Origin: Nitrososphaerota archaeon
GTDB taxonomy: Archaea > Thermoproteota > Nitrososphaeria_A > Caldarchaeales > JAVZCJ01
Assembly (NCBI GenBank): GCA_038817485.1
Contig: JAWAZL010000006.1
Coordinates: 1 to 58,302 of the forward strand
Reading direction: 5' to 3'
DNA: 58,302 bases
The notes under the pieces were generated by a model that saw only the letters and a program-made list of their open reading frames with translations, did not search any database and had not been told where the DNA came from. Within the stretch, counting starts at the first letter, position 1. Every line of letters begins with the position of its first letter. Shown here piece by piece: positions 17,678-26,817 of the stretch. A program made the position numbers and the translations under genes.

Positions 17678-18193
17678 ATGTCTATTGAGAAGAAATACAT
17701 TAAAGAAAATTTAATAAAATGGTTAAAAAATGCAAGAAAAATTATTATAATGGGTGTTGGAAATCCTTTAAGAGGAGATGATGTAGTAGGATTAAAAATT
17801 GCTAAAAAATTGGAAAAATATTCTTCTAAGTATTTAAAAATAATTATTTCAGAAACTGTTCCAGAAAATTTCATTGGTCAAATAAGAAAATTTAAACCTT
17901 CCCATTTAATAATAATAGATGCTGTTGATTTTAAAGGAAATCCTGGAGATATAAGACTAATATTACCTGAAGAATTAAGCAAGGCTGGGATAATTTCAAC
18001 TCATACTTTACCATTATCACTTTTATCTAAATTTTTATATGAAAGTATGGGTATAAAAACAATAATTATTGGCATTCAACCAAAATCTATAGATTTTGGA
18101 TCTAATATCTCTCCAATAGTAGAAAAAACAATTATTAAAGCTACTAAAATTATTATAAATGTTTTAGTAAATCTAAATTTTATTAATTTTTAA
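17678..18193 (+). CDS. [NiFe]-hydrogenase maturation endopeptidase
   Basis: Peptidase of the HycI/HyaD/HoxM family that cuts off the C-terminal tail of the hydrogenase large subunit after nickel insertion. The signature GVGNPLRGDDVVG is intact, with downstream DAVDF and STHTLPL carrying the other two metal ligands. GTG 17669 is open, but ATG 17678 fits a TATA-like box at 17644-17655. The gene lies just upstream of the complex I-like operon, whose large subunit has the matching DPCxxC motif and a 30-residue tail. This supports a joint function. Confidence 0.88.
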   Translation: MSIEKKYIKENLIKWLKNARKIIIMGVGNPLRGDDVVGLKIAKKLEKYSSKYLKIIISETVPENFIGQIRKFKPSHLIIIDAVDFKGNPGDIRLILPEELSKAGIISTHTLPLSLLSKFLYESMGIKTIIIGIQPKSIDFGSNISPIVEKTIIKATKIIINVLVNLNFINF

Positions 18194-18521
18194 TTATTTA
18201 TGAAAATCAGAATTTTTTCATAAAGGTCATTTTCTACATATCTAATATATAAATTAAGCATCATGAGTAACATTTTATTTTCAAAAATATAAATATGTTA
18301 TGTATCGAATAAATCGAATAGAATATTTTTTACAAAATCAATCAAAATAATAAAGATTTTTTAAAATAATTATAAAATTAAATTTTATTTTTCTTTTATA
18401 AAGCATTTTTAAATATATTTAAAACTAGCTTAATAATAATTCCTTTTTTAACACTTTTGCTATGGAAAAACTTTTATTTGATTTAAAATTTATTTGAAAA
18501 ATGTAATTGAGGCGCTTAAAT
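18194..18521. promoter_or_regulatory. Upstream region of the hydrogenase/complex I operon
   Basis: About 328 bases, very AT-rich, without a convincing gene. Candidate archaeal TATA boxes include TTTTAAATATATTTAAAA near 18408-18424 and one near 18478. A GAGG ribosome site precedes the ATG at 18522. No tRNA or stable RNA is visible. Confidence 0.5.
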
Positions 18522-18869
18522 ATGCTGGGCGCTATAACCTCTCCTATAATTATTTTCATTTTTTCACTTTTTATTACAATTATTATATATGTATTATCTG
18601 GAAAAATTGCTCCTAATCCGCCTAAATCAAAAGATAAAATCTCTTCATATGCATGTGGAGAAGATGTTCCAATTGAAAAAGTTCCTGTTGTAATTCATTT
18701 ATTTGATTATGCTGCTCTTTTCATGGTTTTTGATATTGTTGCTATGATTCTAGTTTTATCTATGGGTTTTCCACCTGAAAATCCTTTTAAACCAATTTTA
18801 TTAACTCTTACATCAATTTATTGTTTTCTATTATTTATTGCATTATTTATTTTAAGAAGGAAAAGTTAA
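18522..18869 (+). CDS. nuoA: NuoA-like subunit
   Basis: Membrane subunit of about 115 residues with three helices and the subunit A signature SYACGEDVPIEK followed by FDYAALFMVFDI. NuoA/FpoA is normally found in complex I and F420H2 dehydrogenases but not in ordinary membrane-bound hydrogenases. TTG 18507 is also in frame, but ATG 18522 has a GAGG ribosome site. It is the first gene of a 12-gene operon on this strand. Confidence 0.9.
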   Translation: MLGAITSPIIIFIFSLFITIIIYVLSGKIAPNPPKSKDKISSYACGEDVPIEKVPVVIHLFDYAALFMVFDIVAMILVLSMGFPPENPFKPILLTLTSIYCFLLFIALFILRRKS

Positions 18870-18885
18870 AAAAGGTTGAAGTAAC

Positions 18886-19308
18886 ATGGGTATTATAAGT
18901 TGGGCTAGATCAAGAAGCCCTTGGATAGTGCATCTTTGTACAGGAGCATGTAATGCATGTGATATAGAAATTTTAGCAGCTTTAACTCCAAGATATGATT
19001 TAGAAAGGTTTGGTGTCCTTCTTAAAGGAAGCCCAAGACATGCGGATATATTCATTGTAACTGGTCCTATTACAAGACAAATGAAAGATAGAGTTGTTAG
19101 AATATATGAACAAATCCCTGATCCAAAATTTGTTGTTGCAGTAGGAACATGTACCATAAGTGGAGGAGCATTTAGGGGTTGTTATAATGTTTATGAAGGG
19201 CTAGATGCTGTAATTCCAGTAGATGCATATATTGCTGGTTGTCCAGTAAAACCAGAAGCAATAATTCAAGCTGTTGCAGCTCTTGTAAAAAAGATTAGAA
19301 GTGGTTAA
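18886..19308 (+). CDS. nuoB: NuoB-like / hydrogenase small subunit with CxxC proximal-cluster motif
   Basis: 140 residues. CNACDIE (Cys22, Cys25) and the later GTC (Cys89) and AGCP (Cys119) give the four ligands of the proximal cluster (N2 in complex I). The first motif is the hydrogenase form (CxxCDxE, as in Hyc/Mbh/Ech small subunits), not the CC pair of true complex I NuoB. This subunit passes electrons between the cluster chain of NuoI and the active site in NuoD. AGGT ribosome site before the ATG. Confidence 0.93.
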   Translation: MGIISWARSRSPWIVHLCTGACNACDIEILAALTPRYDLERFGVLLKGSPRHADIFIVTGPITRQMKDRVVRIYEQIPDPKFVVAVGTCTISGGAFRGCYNVYEGLDAVIPVDAYIAGCPVKPEAIIQAVAALVKKIRSG

Positions 19309-19310
19309 AA

Positions 19311-19772
19311 ATGAATGATGAAGAATTTTTAAATAAATTAAAAGAAGCTTTTAAAGAGAAAATAATAGAATCTTCTATACCTAGGAAAAATATAATCAAT
19401 ATAGTTGTTCCTAAAGAATCTTATAAAGAAGTTATTAAATTTATTGTTGAAAATTTCAATATCCCTCATATACAAACCATAACTGGAATAGATATGGGAA
19501 ATGAAATACAAATAATTGCACATTTAGGGAGAAGCACTACGATAAATGTTAAAACCTCTGTAGATAAAAATAATCCTGAAATAGATACTATTACTGATAT
19601 TATTCCAGGTGCAAGCTTTTATGAAAGAGAAGTGTATGATTTACTTGGTGTAAAATTCAGAGGTCATCCAAATTTGAAAAGAGTAGTTCTTCCTGAAAAT
19701 TGGCCAAAAGGAGTATATCCATTAAGAAAAGAGTATAAACCTGAGCATCCTAAACCTTTAAGAGGTGTATGA
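19311..19772 (+). CDS. nuoC: NuoC-like 30-kDa subunit
   Basis: 153 residues with the conserved C-terminal part YEREVYDLLGVKFRGHPNLK followed by LPENWPKGVYPLRKEY. Subunit C supports the catalytic module NuoBCD/I. It starts two bases after nuoB and overlaps the next gene by four bases. It is not fused to subunit D. Confidence 0.92.
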   Translation: MNDEEFLNKLKEAFKEKIIESSIPRKNIINIVVPKESYKEVIKFIVENFNIPHIQTITGIDMGNEIQIIAHLGRSTTINVKTSVDKNNPEIDTITDIIPGASFYEREVYDLLGVKFRGHPNLKRVVLPENWPKGVYPLRKEYKPEHPKPLRGV

Positions 19773-20962
19773 AAATGTCATCATTTACTGTACCAATAGG
19801 CCCACAACATCCAGCTCTTCCAGAGCCTATCCTTTTAAAATTGGAAGTTGAAGGGGAATATGTTATTGGAGTAGATGTGGATGTAAGCTATATGCATAGA
19901 GGAATAGAGAAAGCAATGGAGTATAGAAACTATATTCAAAATATTTATTTAGCTGAAAGAATATGTGGAATATGTAATGTTGCTCATACTATATGCTATA
20001 CTTTGAATGTTGAAAAACTTTATGATAAAGAAATCCCTCTTAGAGCTCAATATTTAAGAGTAATAATTGAAGAATTAAATAGAATTCATAGCCATCTTTT
20101 ATGGCTTGGAGTAGCTGGTCATGAAATAGGTTTTGATACATTGTTTATGTATGTTTGGAGAGATAGAGAAAGGGTTATGGATTTAATTGAAACAATAACT
20201 GGCAATAGAGTTAATACTGCTTATACAACGATTGGGGGAGTTAGAAGGGATATTACAAGCGATATTGAATATAAAATAAGAAAAACAATGGATATAGTTG
20301 AGGAGCGTACAAAATATTATAAAAGTGTTGCAGCAGCTGAACCAACAATACTTACTAGAACTAAAGAAGTAGGAATACTTAAAACTACAGATGCTGTTAA
20401 ACTTTGTGCTGTAGGCCCTCTTTTAAGAGCCTCGAATGTTAAACATGATGTGAGAGCAGATGCTCCTTATGCGGCTCATGATGAAGTACCATTCAATGTA
20501 ATAACTTATCCATACTGTGATGTTTTCTCAAGAATTTTAGTACGTGTAGATGAAACATTAGAATGTGTAAATATGATTAGATATTGTTTAGATCATTTAC
20601 CTAAAGGGCCTATAAGAATTAAGCTCCCTCTTAAACCTCCAAAAGGTGAAGCGATTACTAGAGTTGAAGCTCCAAGAGGAGAGCTTTTACACTATGTTGT
20701 ATCTGATGGAAGCGAAAAGCCTTATAGATATAAAGTTCGTACTCCAACATTAGCAAATATTCCAGCTTTATGTCGTATGCTTACTTCTAGTGGAGATTAC
20801 ATTGTTAAAATAGCTGATGTTCCAATAGCATATGCTTCTATTGATCCTTGTCTTTGTTGTACAGGTAGAGTACAAATAGTAGATATTGAAAAGAATAAAA
20901 AATGGATATGGTCATGGGAAGAGTTAAAGGAATATTCCAAAAAGGAATGGAAAAAGAGTTGA
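19769..20962 (+). CDS. nuoD: NuoD-like subunit with intact [NiFe]-hydrogenase cysteines
   Basis: 397 residues (or from ATG 19775). The fold is complex I subunit D/hydrogenase large subunit: GPQHP near the start and VNTAYTTIGGVRRDI in the middle. Both nickel-binding pairs are present: RICGIC (Cys66, Cys69) and DPCLCCTGR (Cys361, Cys364). In true complex I these are lost and a quinone pocket is found instead. After Arg367 comes a 30-residue tail, as in group 4 hydrogenase precursors that need cleavage by a maturation protease. The predicted reaction is ferredoxin-driven H2 formation or its reverse. Confidence 0.93.
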   Translation: MKMSSFTVPIGPQHPALPEPILLKLEVEGEYVIGVDVDVSYMHRGIEKAMEYRNYIQNIYLAERICGICNVAHTICYTLNVEKLYDKEIPLRAQYLRVIIEELNRIHSHLLWLGVAGHEIGFDTLFMYVWRDRERVMDLIETITGNRVNTAYTTIGGVRRDITSDIEYKIRKTMDIVEERTKYYKSVAAAEPTILTRTKEVGILKTTDAVKLCAVGPLLRASNVKHDVRADAPYAAHDEVPFNVITYPYCDVFSRILVRVDETLECVNMIRYCLDHLPKGPIRIKLPLKPPKGEAITRVEAPRGELLHYVVSDGSEKPYRYKVRTPTLANIPALCRMLTSSGDYIVKIADVPIAYASIDPCLCCTGRVQIVDIEKNKKWIWSWEELKEYSKKEWKKS

Positions 20963-20968
20963 TGAAAA

Positions 20969-21946
20969 ATGTTTGAAATAGAATTCGCATTAAAAATCCT
21001 TGAAATTTTCATTTTTCCTGGCTTTTTATTTATAGGGATTATCTCATTATTATATGAATGGATTGATAGAAAATTCTACGCAAAACTTCAAAATAGAGTC
21101 GGTCCTTTATATGCAGGACCATTTGGAATACTTCAACCTTTAGCAGATTTTATAAAACTTATTGCAAAAGAAGACATCGTACCAAAAGCAGCTGATAAAA
21201 CACTTTTCACTTTAACTCCAATATTCTCTTTCTCAATAATTCTTACAGCAACCCTTTTACTTCCAATAATAAATACTAGTGGAATTTTATCTTTTAATGG
21301 AGATATAATATTTGCTATTGCAATTATGACTTTATTTTGTATATTAGTTTTTTGTGCTGGTTTATCTTCAAATAATAGATTCTCAGCAGTTGGTGCTGAA
21401 AGAGCAGTATTACAATTACTTGGATATGAAATACCTTTAATGCTTTCAATAGTTGGTGTTGCATTGAATGTTGGATTTTTAAGGATTTCAGAAATAGTTA
21501 AATATCAATCAACACATCCTTGGCTTATATTTGGTCCGCAAGCATTAGGTTTTGCAATTTATGTTATTGCTGCTCAAGCTGAACTTGAAAGAATTCCTTT
21601 CGATATTCCTGAAGCTGAACAAGAAATTGTTGCTGGTTGGTTAACAGAATTTTCAGGTAGAAAATTAGCTTTATTTAGATTTGCTAGAGATTTAGAATTA
21701 GTTTATGTTTCTGGTTTAGCTGTAGCACTTTATCTTGGTGGCCCATTAGGGCCAGTCATACCTGGCTTAGAACCTCTCCTTTATACGATCTACTTCATAA
21801 TAAAAACTATTATTGTTTTATTAATTTTATCAACAATTAGAGCTTTATTTGCTCGTCTTAGAATAGATCAAATGATTAGTTTTTCATGGAATTATCTTCT
21901 TCCATTATCAGTTTTACAATTCTTTTTAGTTAGATTGGTGATTTAA
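20969..21946 (+). CDS. nuoH: NuoH-like membrane subunit
   Basis: 325 residues, about eight membrane helices. QNRVGPLYAGPFGILQPLAD and PFDIPEAEQEIVAGW are the classical subunit H loops that line the connection between the catalytic module and the ion pump modules. It corresponds to the hydrogenase membrane anchor HycD/MbhM as well. It follows nuoD with six bases between them. Confidence 0.95.
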   Translation: MFEIEFALKILEIFIFPGFLFIGIISLLYEWIDRKFYAKLQNRVGPLYAGPFGILQPLADFIKLIAKEDIVPKAADKTLFTLTPIFSFSIILTATLLLPIINTSGILSFNGDIIFAIAIMTLFCILVFCAGLSSNNRFSAVGAERAVLQLLGYEIPLMLSIVGVALNVGFLRISEIVKYQSTHPWLIFGPQALGFAIYVIAAQAELERIPFDIPEAEQEIVAGWLTEFSGRKLALFRFARDLELVYVSGLAVALYLGGPLGPVIPGLEPLLYTIYFIIKTIIVLLILSTIRALFARLRIDQMISFSWNYLLPLSVLQFFLVRLVI

Positions 21947-21947
21947 A

Positions 21948-22286
21948 ATGGCAATGTTTAAAGAATTATATAAACATTTATTTAAAAAGAGAGCTACAGT
22001 ATTATATCCATTTAAAGAAAGAGAATTGGTACACATTCCTGAAGGATATAGAGGGAAAATTTCTTTTCATAGAGATAAATGCATTGGTTGTGGGATATGT
22101 GCAACAGTTTGCACATCTGGAGCATGTGAAATGACTTCTGATGAGAAAGGTAAAAGGCCAATTTTCTATTTAGATCGTTGTACTTTTTGTGCTCAATGTG
22201 CAGAAAGTTGTCCAAAAAATGCTATTGAACTTACAAAAGATTTTGAGATTATAGCATTCGATAGAAGAACTCTTGTGGTGAAATAA
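21948..22286 (+). CDS. nuoI: NuoI-like two-cluster ferredoxin subunit
   Basis: 112 residues with CIGCGICATVCTSGAC and CTFCAQCAESCPKNAI, holding two [4Fe-4S] clusters that carry electrons from ferredoxin to NuoB. The spacing is normal for NuoI/FpoI. No NuoE, F or G genes are present, so an NADH input module is lacking and ferredoxin or another single-step donor is the likely partner. GGTGAT ribosome site. Confidence 0.93.
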   Translation: MAMFKELYKHLFKKRATVLYPFKERELVHIPEGYRGKISFHRDKCIGCGICATVCTSGACEMTSDEKGKRPIFYLDRCTFCAQCAESCPKNAIELTKDFEIIAFDRRTLVVK

Positions 22287-22287
22287 A

Positions 22288-22536
22288 ATGAATGATATAA
22301 TATTACATTTAGTATTAATATTCTTTTTATTATTGTTTGCTTTATTATCAATTGAATCAAAAGATTTAACTAAAGCTATTCTTTCATTTTCTATATTTAG
22401 TATATTTTTAGCAATAATTTTCTATATTTTAGGAGCACCGTATGTAGCCGTTTTTCAATTAGCTATTTATGCAGGTGCTGTAACAGTTCTATTCCTAGCT
22501 GCTATGCATACTATAAAAAGGAGGAGAATAGAATGA
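22288..22536 (+). CDS. nuoJ: NuoJ-like subunit, N-terminal half
   Basis: 82 residues with about three membrane helices; YVAVFQLAIYAGAVTVLFLA is the highly conserved NuoJ motif. It covers only the first part of NuoJ. The rest is encoded by the next ORF, which overlaps by four bases (ATGA-type overlap). A split subunit J is known from some Fpo and Mbh/Mrp systems. Confidence 0.9.
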   Translation: MNDIILHLVLIFFLLLFALLSIESKDLTKAILSFSIFSIFLAIIFYILGAPYVAVFQLAIYAGAVTVLFLAAMHTIKRRRIE

Positions 22537-22841
22537 GAATAGAAAAAATTTTCTCAATAATAATTGTAACTCTTTTATTAATAATAGCATCTTTTTATGT
22601 GATAGATTTTTCAAAATTTATTCCAATTCCGCAAAGTCTAGGAAACCCTCCTCTTGAAGAAAAACCATATTTCATTTGGACATATAGATCTATTGATGTT
22701 TTTATACAAGGTTTTATTGTATTTGCCTCTGCTGCAGCTATTGCTGCATTATTTAGGATCGAGAAAGGTGAAGGAGCACTAGAAGAAGCAGTTATTGAAG
22801 AACCTATTATTGAAGAAAAGGAGGAAGAAGAATATGAATGA
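22533..22841 (+). CDS. NuoJ-like subunit, C-terminal half
   Basis: 102 residues. An N-terminal helix, a loop with PQSLGNPPLEEK and a second helix (VFIQGFIVFASAAAIAALF) correspond to the second half of NuoJ or to MbhE-type proteins. The C-terminal tail is very acidic (IEEPIIEEKEEEEYE). Its last codons overlap the start of nuoK by eight bases. GGAG ribosome site before its ATG. Confidence 0.8.
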   Translation: MRIEKIFSIIIVTLLLIIASFYVIDFSKFIPIPQSLGNPPLEEKPYFIWTYRSIDVFIQGFIVFASAAAIAALFRIEKGEGALEEAVIEEPIIEEKEEEEYE

Positions 22842-23145
22842 TGTATTAAGTATATATTTAACTACTTCTATTTTACTTATAATACTAGGTTTTTATTGCA
22901 TTTCTTCTAAAAGAAATATGATTAAAACAATTATTGGAATAGAAATAATTACTTCAGCTGTAAATCTAAACTTTATTACACTTGGTATTTCAAAAAATGG
23001 TGTAGATTATTTTGCTCAATCAATTGTTATAATTTCTATTTCTATTGCTGCATGCATTGCTGCGATAGCTTTATCATTAATACTTAATGCTTATAGACAT
23101 TATGGAAGTATAGATTTAAGAAAATTAAGGAGGTTAAGGTGGTAA
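22834..23145 (+). CDS. nuoK: NuoK-like subunit
   Basis: 103 residues, three membrane helices with IGIEIITSAVNLNFI, the NuoK motif with the glutamate needed for proton transfer (membrane-buried Glu of the E channel). The preferred start is ATG 22834 with a GGAGG site; an earlier in-frame TTG at 22795 would add a charged tail that the family lacks. MnhC/MrpC is the closest antiporter relative. Confidence 0.92.
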   Translation: MNDVLSIYLTTSILLIILGFYCISSKRNMIKTIIGIEIITSAVNLNFITLGISKNGVDYFAQSIVIISISIAACIAAIALSLILNAYRHYGSIDLRKLRRLRW

Positions 23146-23147
23146 AA

Positions 23148-24674
23148 ATGTTAATTCTGCAACCTATAATTGTTTTATTAGGAGCAGCCGCTATAATTCC
23201 ATTAATTGATTTATTAAGTAAAAAAATAGGATTTGAGAAAATTAGGGATATTATTGCTATAGTTGCATTTTTAATAGCTTTTATTATTCTTTATAGCTTT
23301 TTTGGAAATCTTCCACAAAGTTTTTCAATAGATCCTTATGGCCCTCCACTTGGAGTTGAATTAAGAGTAGATAATCTTAGTTTATACATGGCAATCATAT
23401 TTTGTGGATTAGGATTGCTAGTTTCAATATATTCTATTAAATACATGGAAATTGATAGTGGATTAGATAAATATTATTCATTACTTTTAATTCTTGTAGC
23501 TGGAATGATTGGAGTAGCTTTTTCAAATGACTTCTTTAACTTATATGTTTTTTGGGAAATGATGTGTATAGCATCTTATACGCTTGTTTCCTTTAGAAAA
23601 TATAAATGGGAACCAGTTGAAGCAGGATTTAAATATTTAGTTATGAGTACTATTGGATCTTTAATTTCTCTATATGGTATTTCTCTATTATATGGTTTGG
23701 TAGGAACCTTAAACTTTACGCAATTACACTCAGCAATTGAAAAAATATATAGAAATGGCTCAGCTCCATTATCTCTCTTATATCTTATAATATGTATGAT
23801 AATTGTTGGATTTGGTGTAACAGCAGCAATGGTTCCATTACACACATGGTTACCTGATGCTCATCCTGCAGCTCCAAGCTCTATAAGTGCTATGCTTTCA
23901 GGAGTTGTTATAAAAACTGGAGTTTATGCTATGTTTAGAAGTTTATTTACAATATTCCAACCAAAAATATTTGATTTTGGAACAATTTTAATGCTTTTTG
24001 GAGTTTTAACAATTACTGTAGCTAATTTTATGGCTTTAATGCAAAAGGATATAAAAAGATTATTAGCTTATTCAAGCATTGTTAACATAGGTTATATACT
24101 TGTTGGAGGAGGAATAGGTGCCTATGTTTTAACTCATTATGGTTTAAAAGAAGCTTCAATTGCTGGAATAGCTATTATTGGATCATTATTGCATATATTA
24201 AATCATGCAATTAGTAAAGGACTACTCTTCTTATGCTCAGGATGTTTTACTCATGAAGCTAAAACTAGAGCAATTTCTAAGCTTGAAGGTATTGGTAAGA
24301 GAATGCCATTAAGTGGGCTATCTTTATCTATTGGATTATTTAATTTAGCAGGAATTCCTCCATTAAGTGGATTTTGGAGTAAGCTATTTATAATTCTAGC
24401 TGGTTTAAGCATTCCTGAAAATAATTTTATGTTAGCAATTTCCATAATTGTTATTTTAAATAGCATTTTTGCAGCTTCTTATTATTTATGGTTAACTCAA
24501 AGAATAATGTTAAAAAAGCCTACAGAAATAGTTGAAAAAGTTCATGAAGCACCTTTATCAATGGTATTTCCAATAATTGTTTTAGCAATATTATGTATTT
24601 TAATAACAATTAAATTGGATTTATTTATTAAAATTGTCGAATTAGCTTCTAATAATCTTTTAGGAGGTGTATGA
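23148..24674 (+). CDS. nuoN: NuoN/MrpD-type antiporter-like subunit
   Basis: About 508 residues, 14 or so membrane helices. The proton_antipo_M domain includes MVPLHTWLPDAHPAAPSSIS. The Glu of the TM5 region is in FWEMMCIASY and the Lys of TM7/8 in VVIKTGVYAMF. This is one of three antiporter-like subunits in the operon. GTG 23139 is in frame, but ATG 23148 follows an AAGGTGG site. N versus M type cannot be settled without a tree. Confidence 0.88.
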   Translation: MLILQPIIVLLGAAAIIPLIDLLSKKIGFEKIRDIIAIVAFLIAFIILYSFFGNLPQSFSIDPYGPPLGVELRVDNLSLYMAIIFCGLGLLVSIYSIKYMEIDSGLDKYYSLLLILVAGMIGVAFSNDFFNLYVFWEMMCIASYTLVSFRKYKWEPVEAGFKYLVMSTIGSLISLYGISLLYGLVGTLNFTQLHSAIEKIYRNGSAPLSLLYLIICMIIVGFGVTAAMVPLHTWLPDAHPAAPSSISAMLSGVVIKTGVYAMFRSLFTIFQPKIFDFGTILMLFGVLTITVANFMALMQKDIKRLLAYSSIVNIGYILVGGGIGAYVLTHYGLKEASIAGIAIIGSLLHILNHAISKGLLFLCSGCFTHEAKTRAISKLEGIGKRMPLSGLSLSIGLFNLAGIPPLSGFWSKLFIILAGLSIPENNFMLAISIIVILNSIFAASYYLWLTQRIMLKKPTEIVEKVHEAPLSMVFPIIVLAILCILITIKLDLFIKIVELASNNLLGGV

Positions 24675-24675
24675 A

Positions 24676-26802
24676 ATGAGTGAATTTATTTATCAAGCTT
24701 GGCTTTGTTGGATTTTCCCAATTTTAGGAGCCTTATTAACTCCTATATTAGCTAAAATTCATTCTAAAGCTAGAGATTATGGAGCAATTTTCTTTTCTTT
24801 ATTAGCAATGCTCTCAACAATTTCTCTAATTCCTCTACTTTTTGAGCATGGAATACATTGGCCAATAAATAATCAATTGGATTGGGTAAGGATTCCGAAT
24901 GCACCAATATTAAGTGAACTTAAAGTAGGAATTTTACTAGATCCATTAAGCATAATCATGGCGAATATTGTTGCTATAATTTCTTTTCTAATAATGGTCT
25001 ATTCATTAGCTTATATGCATGGAGACCCTGGTCTTACAAGATATTGGTTTTTCATGAATTTCTTTATAGGAAATATGCTATTGTTAGTAATGTCTGATAA
25101 TTTAATACAAATGCTATTTGGATGGGAAGGAGTAGGATTATGCAGCTATGGTTTAATTGGTTTTTGGTATAGAGATTCTAAAGAGGATTGGCTTAAGTGT
25201 TGGGTTGGAGAAGAACCTGAAGCATATCCTCCATCACATTGTGGAATGAAAGCTTTCATAACAACTAGAATTGGAGATATATCGATGCTTATAGGAATGT
25301 TTATGATACTTGCATTTAGTGGCACATTAAACTTTATAGAACTTCAAGAAGGAGCTATAAATAAAGTTCCTATTAATATATTGATTCCAGCTACTATTTT
25401 ATTATTTGGTGGCCCAATAGGTAAATCTGCTCAACTTCCATTAATGGAATGGCTTCCAGATGCTATGGCTGGGCCAACAACAGTTAGTGCACTCATACAT
25501 GCTGCTACAATGGTTAAAGCAGGAGTATATCTTGTTGGAAGAATTTTCCCAATAATTTATAAAGCTACATGGATTGGAGAATTTCCAAACGATTTAATAA
25601 TTTTCTTTTATGTAGTAGCTTGGATAGGTATTATTACAGCTTTTATAGCTGGTTCTCAAGCAATTGTTTCAAAAGAAATAAAGAAGGTTCTTGCATATTC
25701 AACTGTTAGCCAGCTTGGTTATATGATGACTGCTCTTGGAGTTGCAGGTTTAACTGCTGATTTTATAATAGGATATGTTGCAGGAGTTTTTCATTTAATG
25801 AGTCATGCATTATTTAAAGCTGCATTATTTTTATCTGCAGGAGCTATAATTCATGCATGTGAATCAAGATTTATGACAGATATGGGTGGATTAAGAAAGA
25901 ATATGCCAATAACTTTCTGGGTTACTCTATTAGCTGCTTTTTCATTAATGGGATTCCCATTCTTATTCAGTGGTTTCTGGAGTAAAGATATGATTCTTGA
26001 ATCTACTTTATTAGCTAATCAATATTTAATATTCTTATTAGCAGCTATAAGTGCTATTATAACAAGCTTTTATAGTATTAGAATGATAGGAATCGTATTC
26101 TTTGGAGAAAAAAGCCATCATTTGAAAGAACTTGAAAAAGAAGGGCACCATATTCATGAAGCTCCAAAAATAATGTGGATTCCTTATGCTTTACTTGTAT
26201 GTGGAACAATATTCTTTGGTATAATAGGACCATTTGCAAAAAGTTGGCTTGAAGAAACATTTCATGAATATTTAGGAGAAGCGATTATTTTCTCTAAATT
26301 GAGTAGTGCTGCTTCAGAAGAACTTTTATCATTAATTGTTCCAATAACTTCAATAATAGTTTTAGCTATAGGTGCAATTCCATCATACTACATATACGTG
26401 AAAAGAAGTATTGATATTAAAGGAATAATGGAACGTAATCCATTCTTAAATAATATTAGAGAATTTCTGTATAAGAGATACTATTTAAATAGATTTTATT
26501 ATAATTTCTTTGTTTATCCTTTAATAAACTTAAGTAAAGCGATATGGAGAAAAATAGAATTGAATATAATAGATAAATTCAATTATGTTTTAGCAAACTT
26601 TGTTGTAAGCTTTAGTAAATGGTCCTTAAGGGTTATAGAATTGTCCGGTATAGATAATTTCAATTATATTTTAGCTAGAGCTGGAGCTGCTTTTTGTGAT
26701 AAATTTAGGAGAACTCATACAGGAATATTAAACTATAATTTATTAGGGATTATGATAGGTATGATTATAATCCTTTTAATTATTAAAATCATGGTTATTT
26801 AA
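24676..26802 (+). CDS. nuoL: NuoL-like antiporter subunit
   Basis: About 708 residues. The Proton_antipo_N region starts near residue 80 (LDPLSIIMANIVAIISFLIM). The pump domain has MEWLPDAMAGPTTVSALIH and AATMVKAGVYLV, typical of NuoL. The C-terminal ~180 residues form the long lateral helix and last membrane span. It is the distal proton (or Na+) pump. GTG 24667 is in frame, but ATG 24676 follows AGGAGGTG. Confidence 0.93.
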   Translation: MSEFIYQAWLCWIFPILGALLTPILAKIHSKARDYGAIFFSLLAMLSTISLIPLLFEHGIHWPINNQLDWVRIPNAPILSELKVGILLDPLSIIMANIVAIISFLIMVYSLAYMHGDPGLTRYWFFMNFFIGNMLLLVMSDNLIQMLFGWEGVGLCSYGLIGFWYRDSKEDWLKCWVGEEPEAYPPSHCGMKAFITTRIGDISMLIGMFMILAFSGTLNFIELQEGAINKVPINILIPATILLFGGPIGKSAQLPLMEWLPDAMAGPTTVSALIHAATMVKAGVYLVGRIFPIIYKATWIGEFPNDLIIFFYVVAWIGIITAFIAGSQAIVSKEIKKVLAYSTVSQLGYMMTALGVAGLTADFIIGYVAGVFHLMSHALFKAALFLSAGAIIHACESRFMTDMGGLRKNMPITFWVTLLAAFSLMGFPFLFSGFWSKDMILESTLLANQYLIFLLAAISAIITSFYSIRMIGIVFFGEKSHHLKELEKEGHHIHEAPKIMWIPYALLVCGTIFFGIIGPFAKSWLEETFHEYLGEAIIFSKLSSAASEELLSLIVPITSIIVLAIGAIPSYYIYVKRSIDIKGIMERNPFLNNIREFLYKRYYLNRFYYNFFVYPLINLSKAIWRKIELNIIDKFNYVLANFVVSFSKWSLRVIELSGIDNFNYILARAGAAFCDKFRRTHTGILNYNLLGIMIGMIIILLIIKIMVI

Positions 26803-26817
26803 GAGGTGATATGGAAA

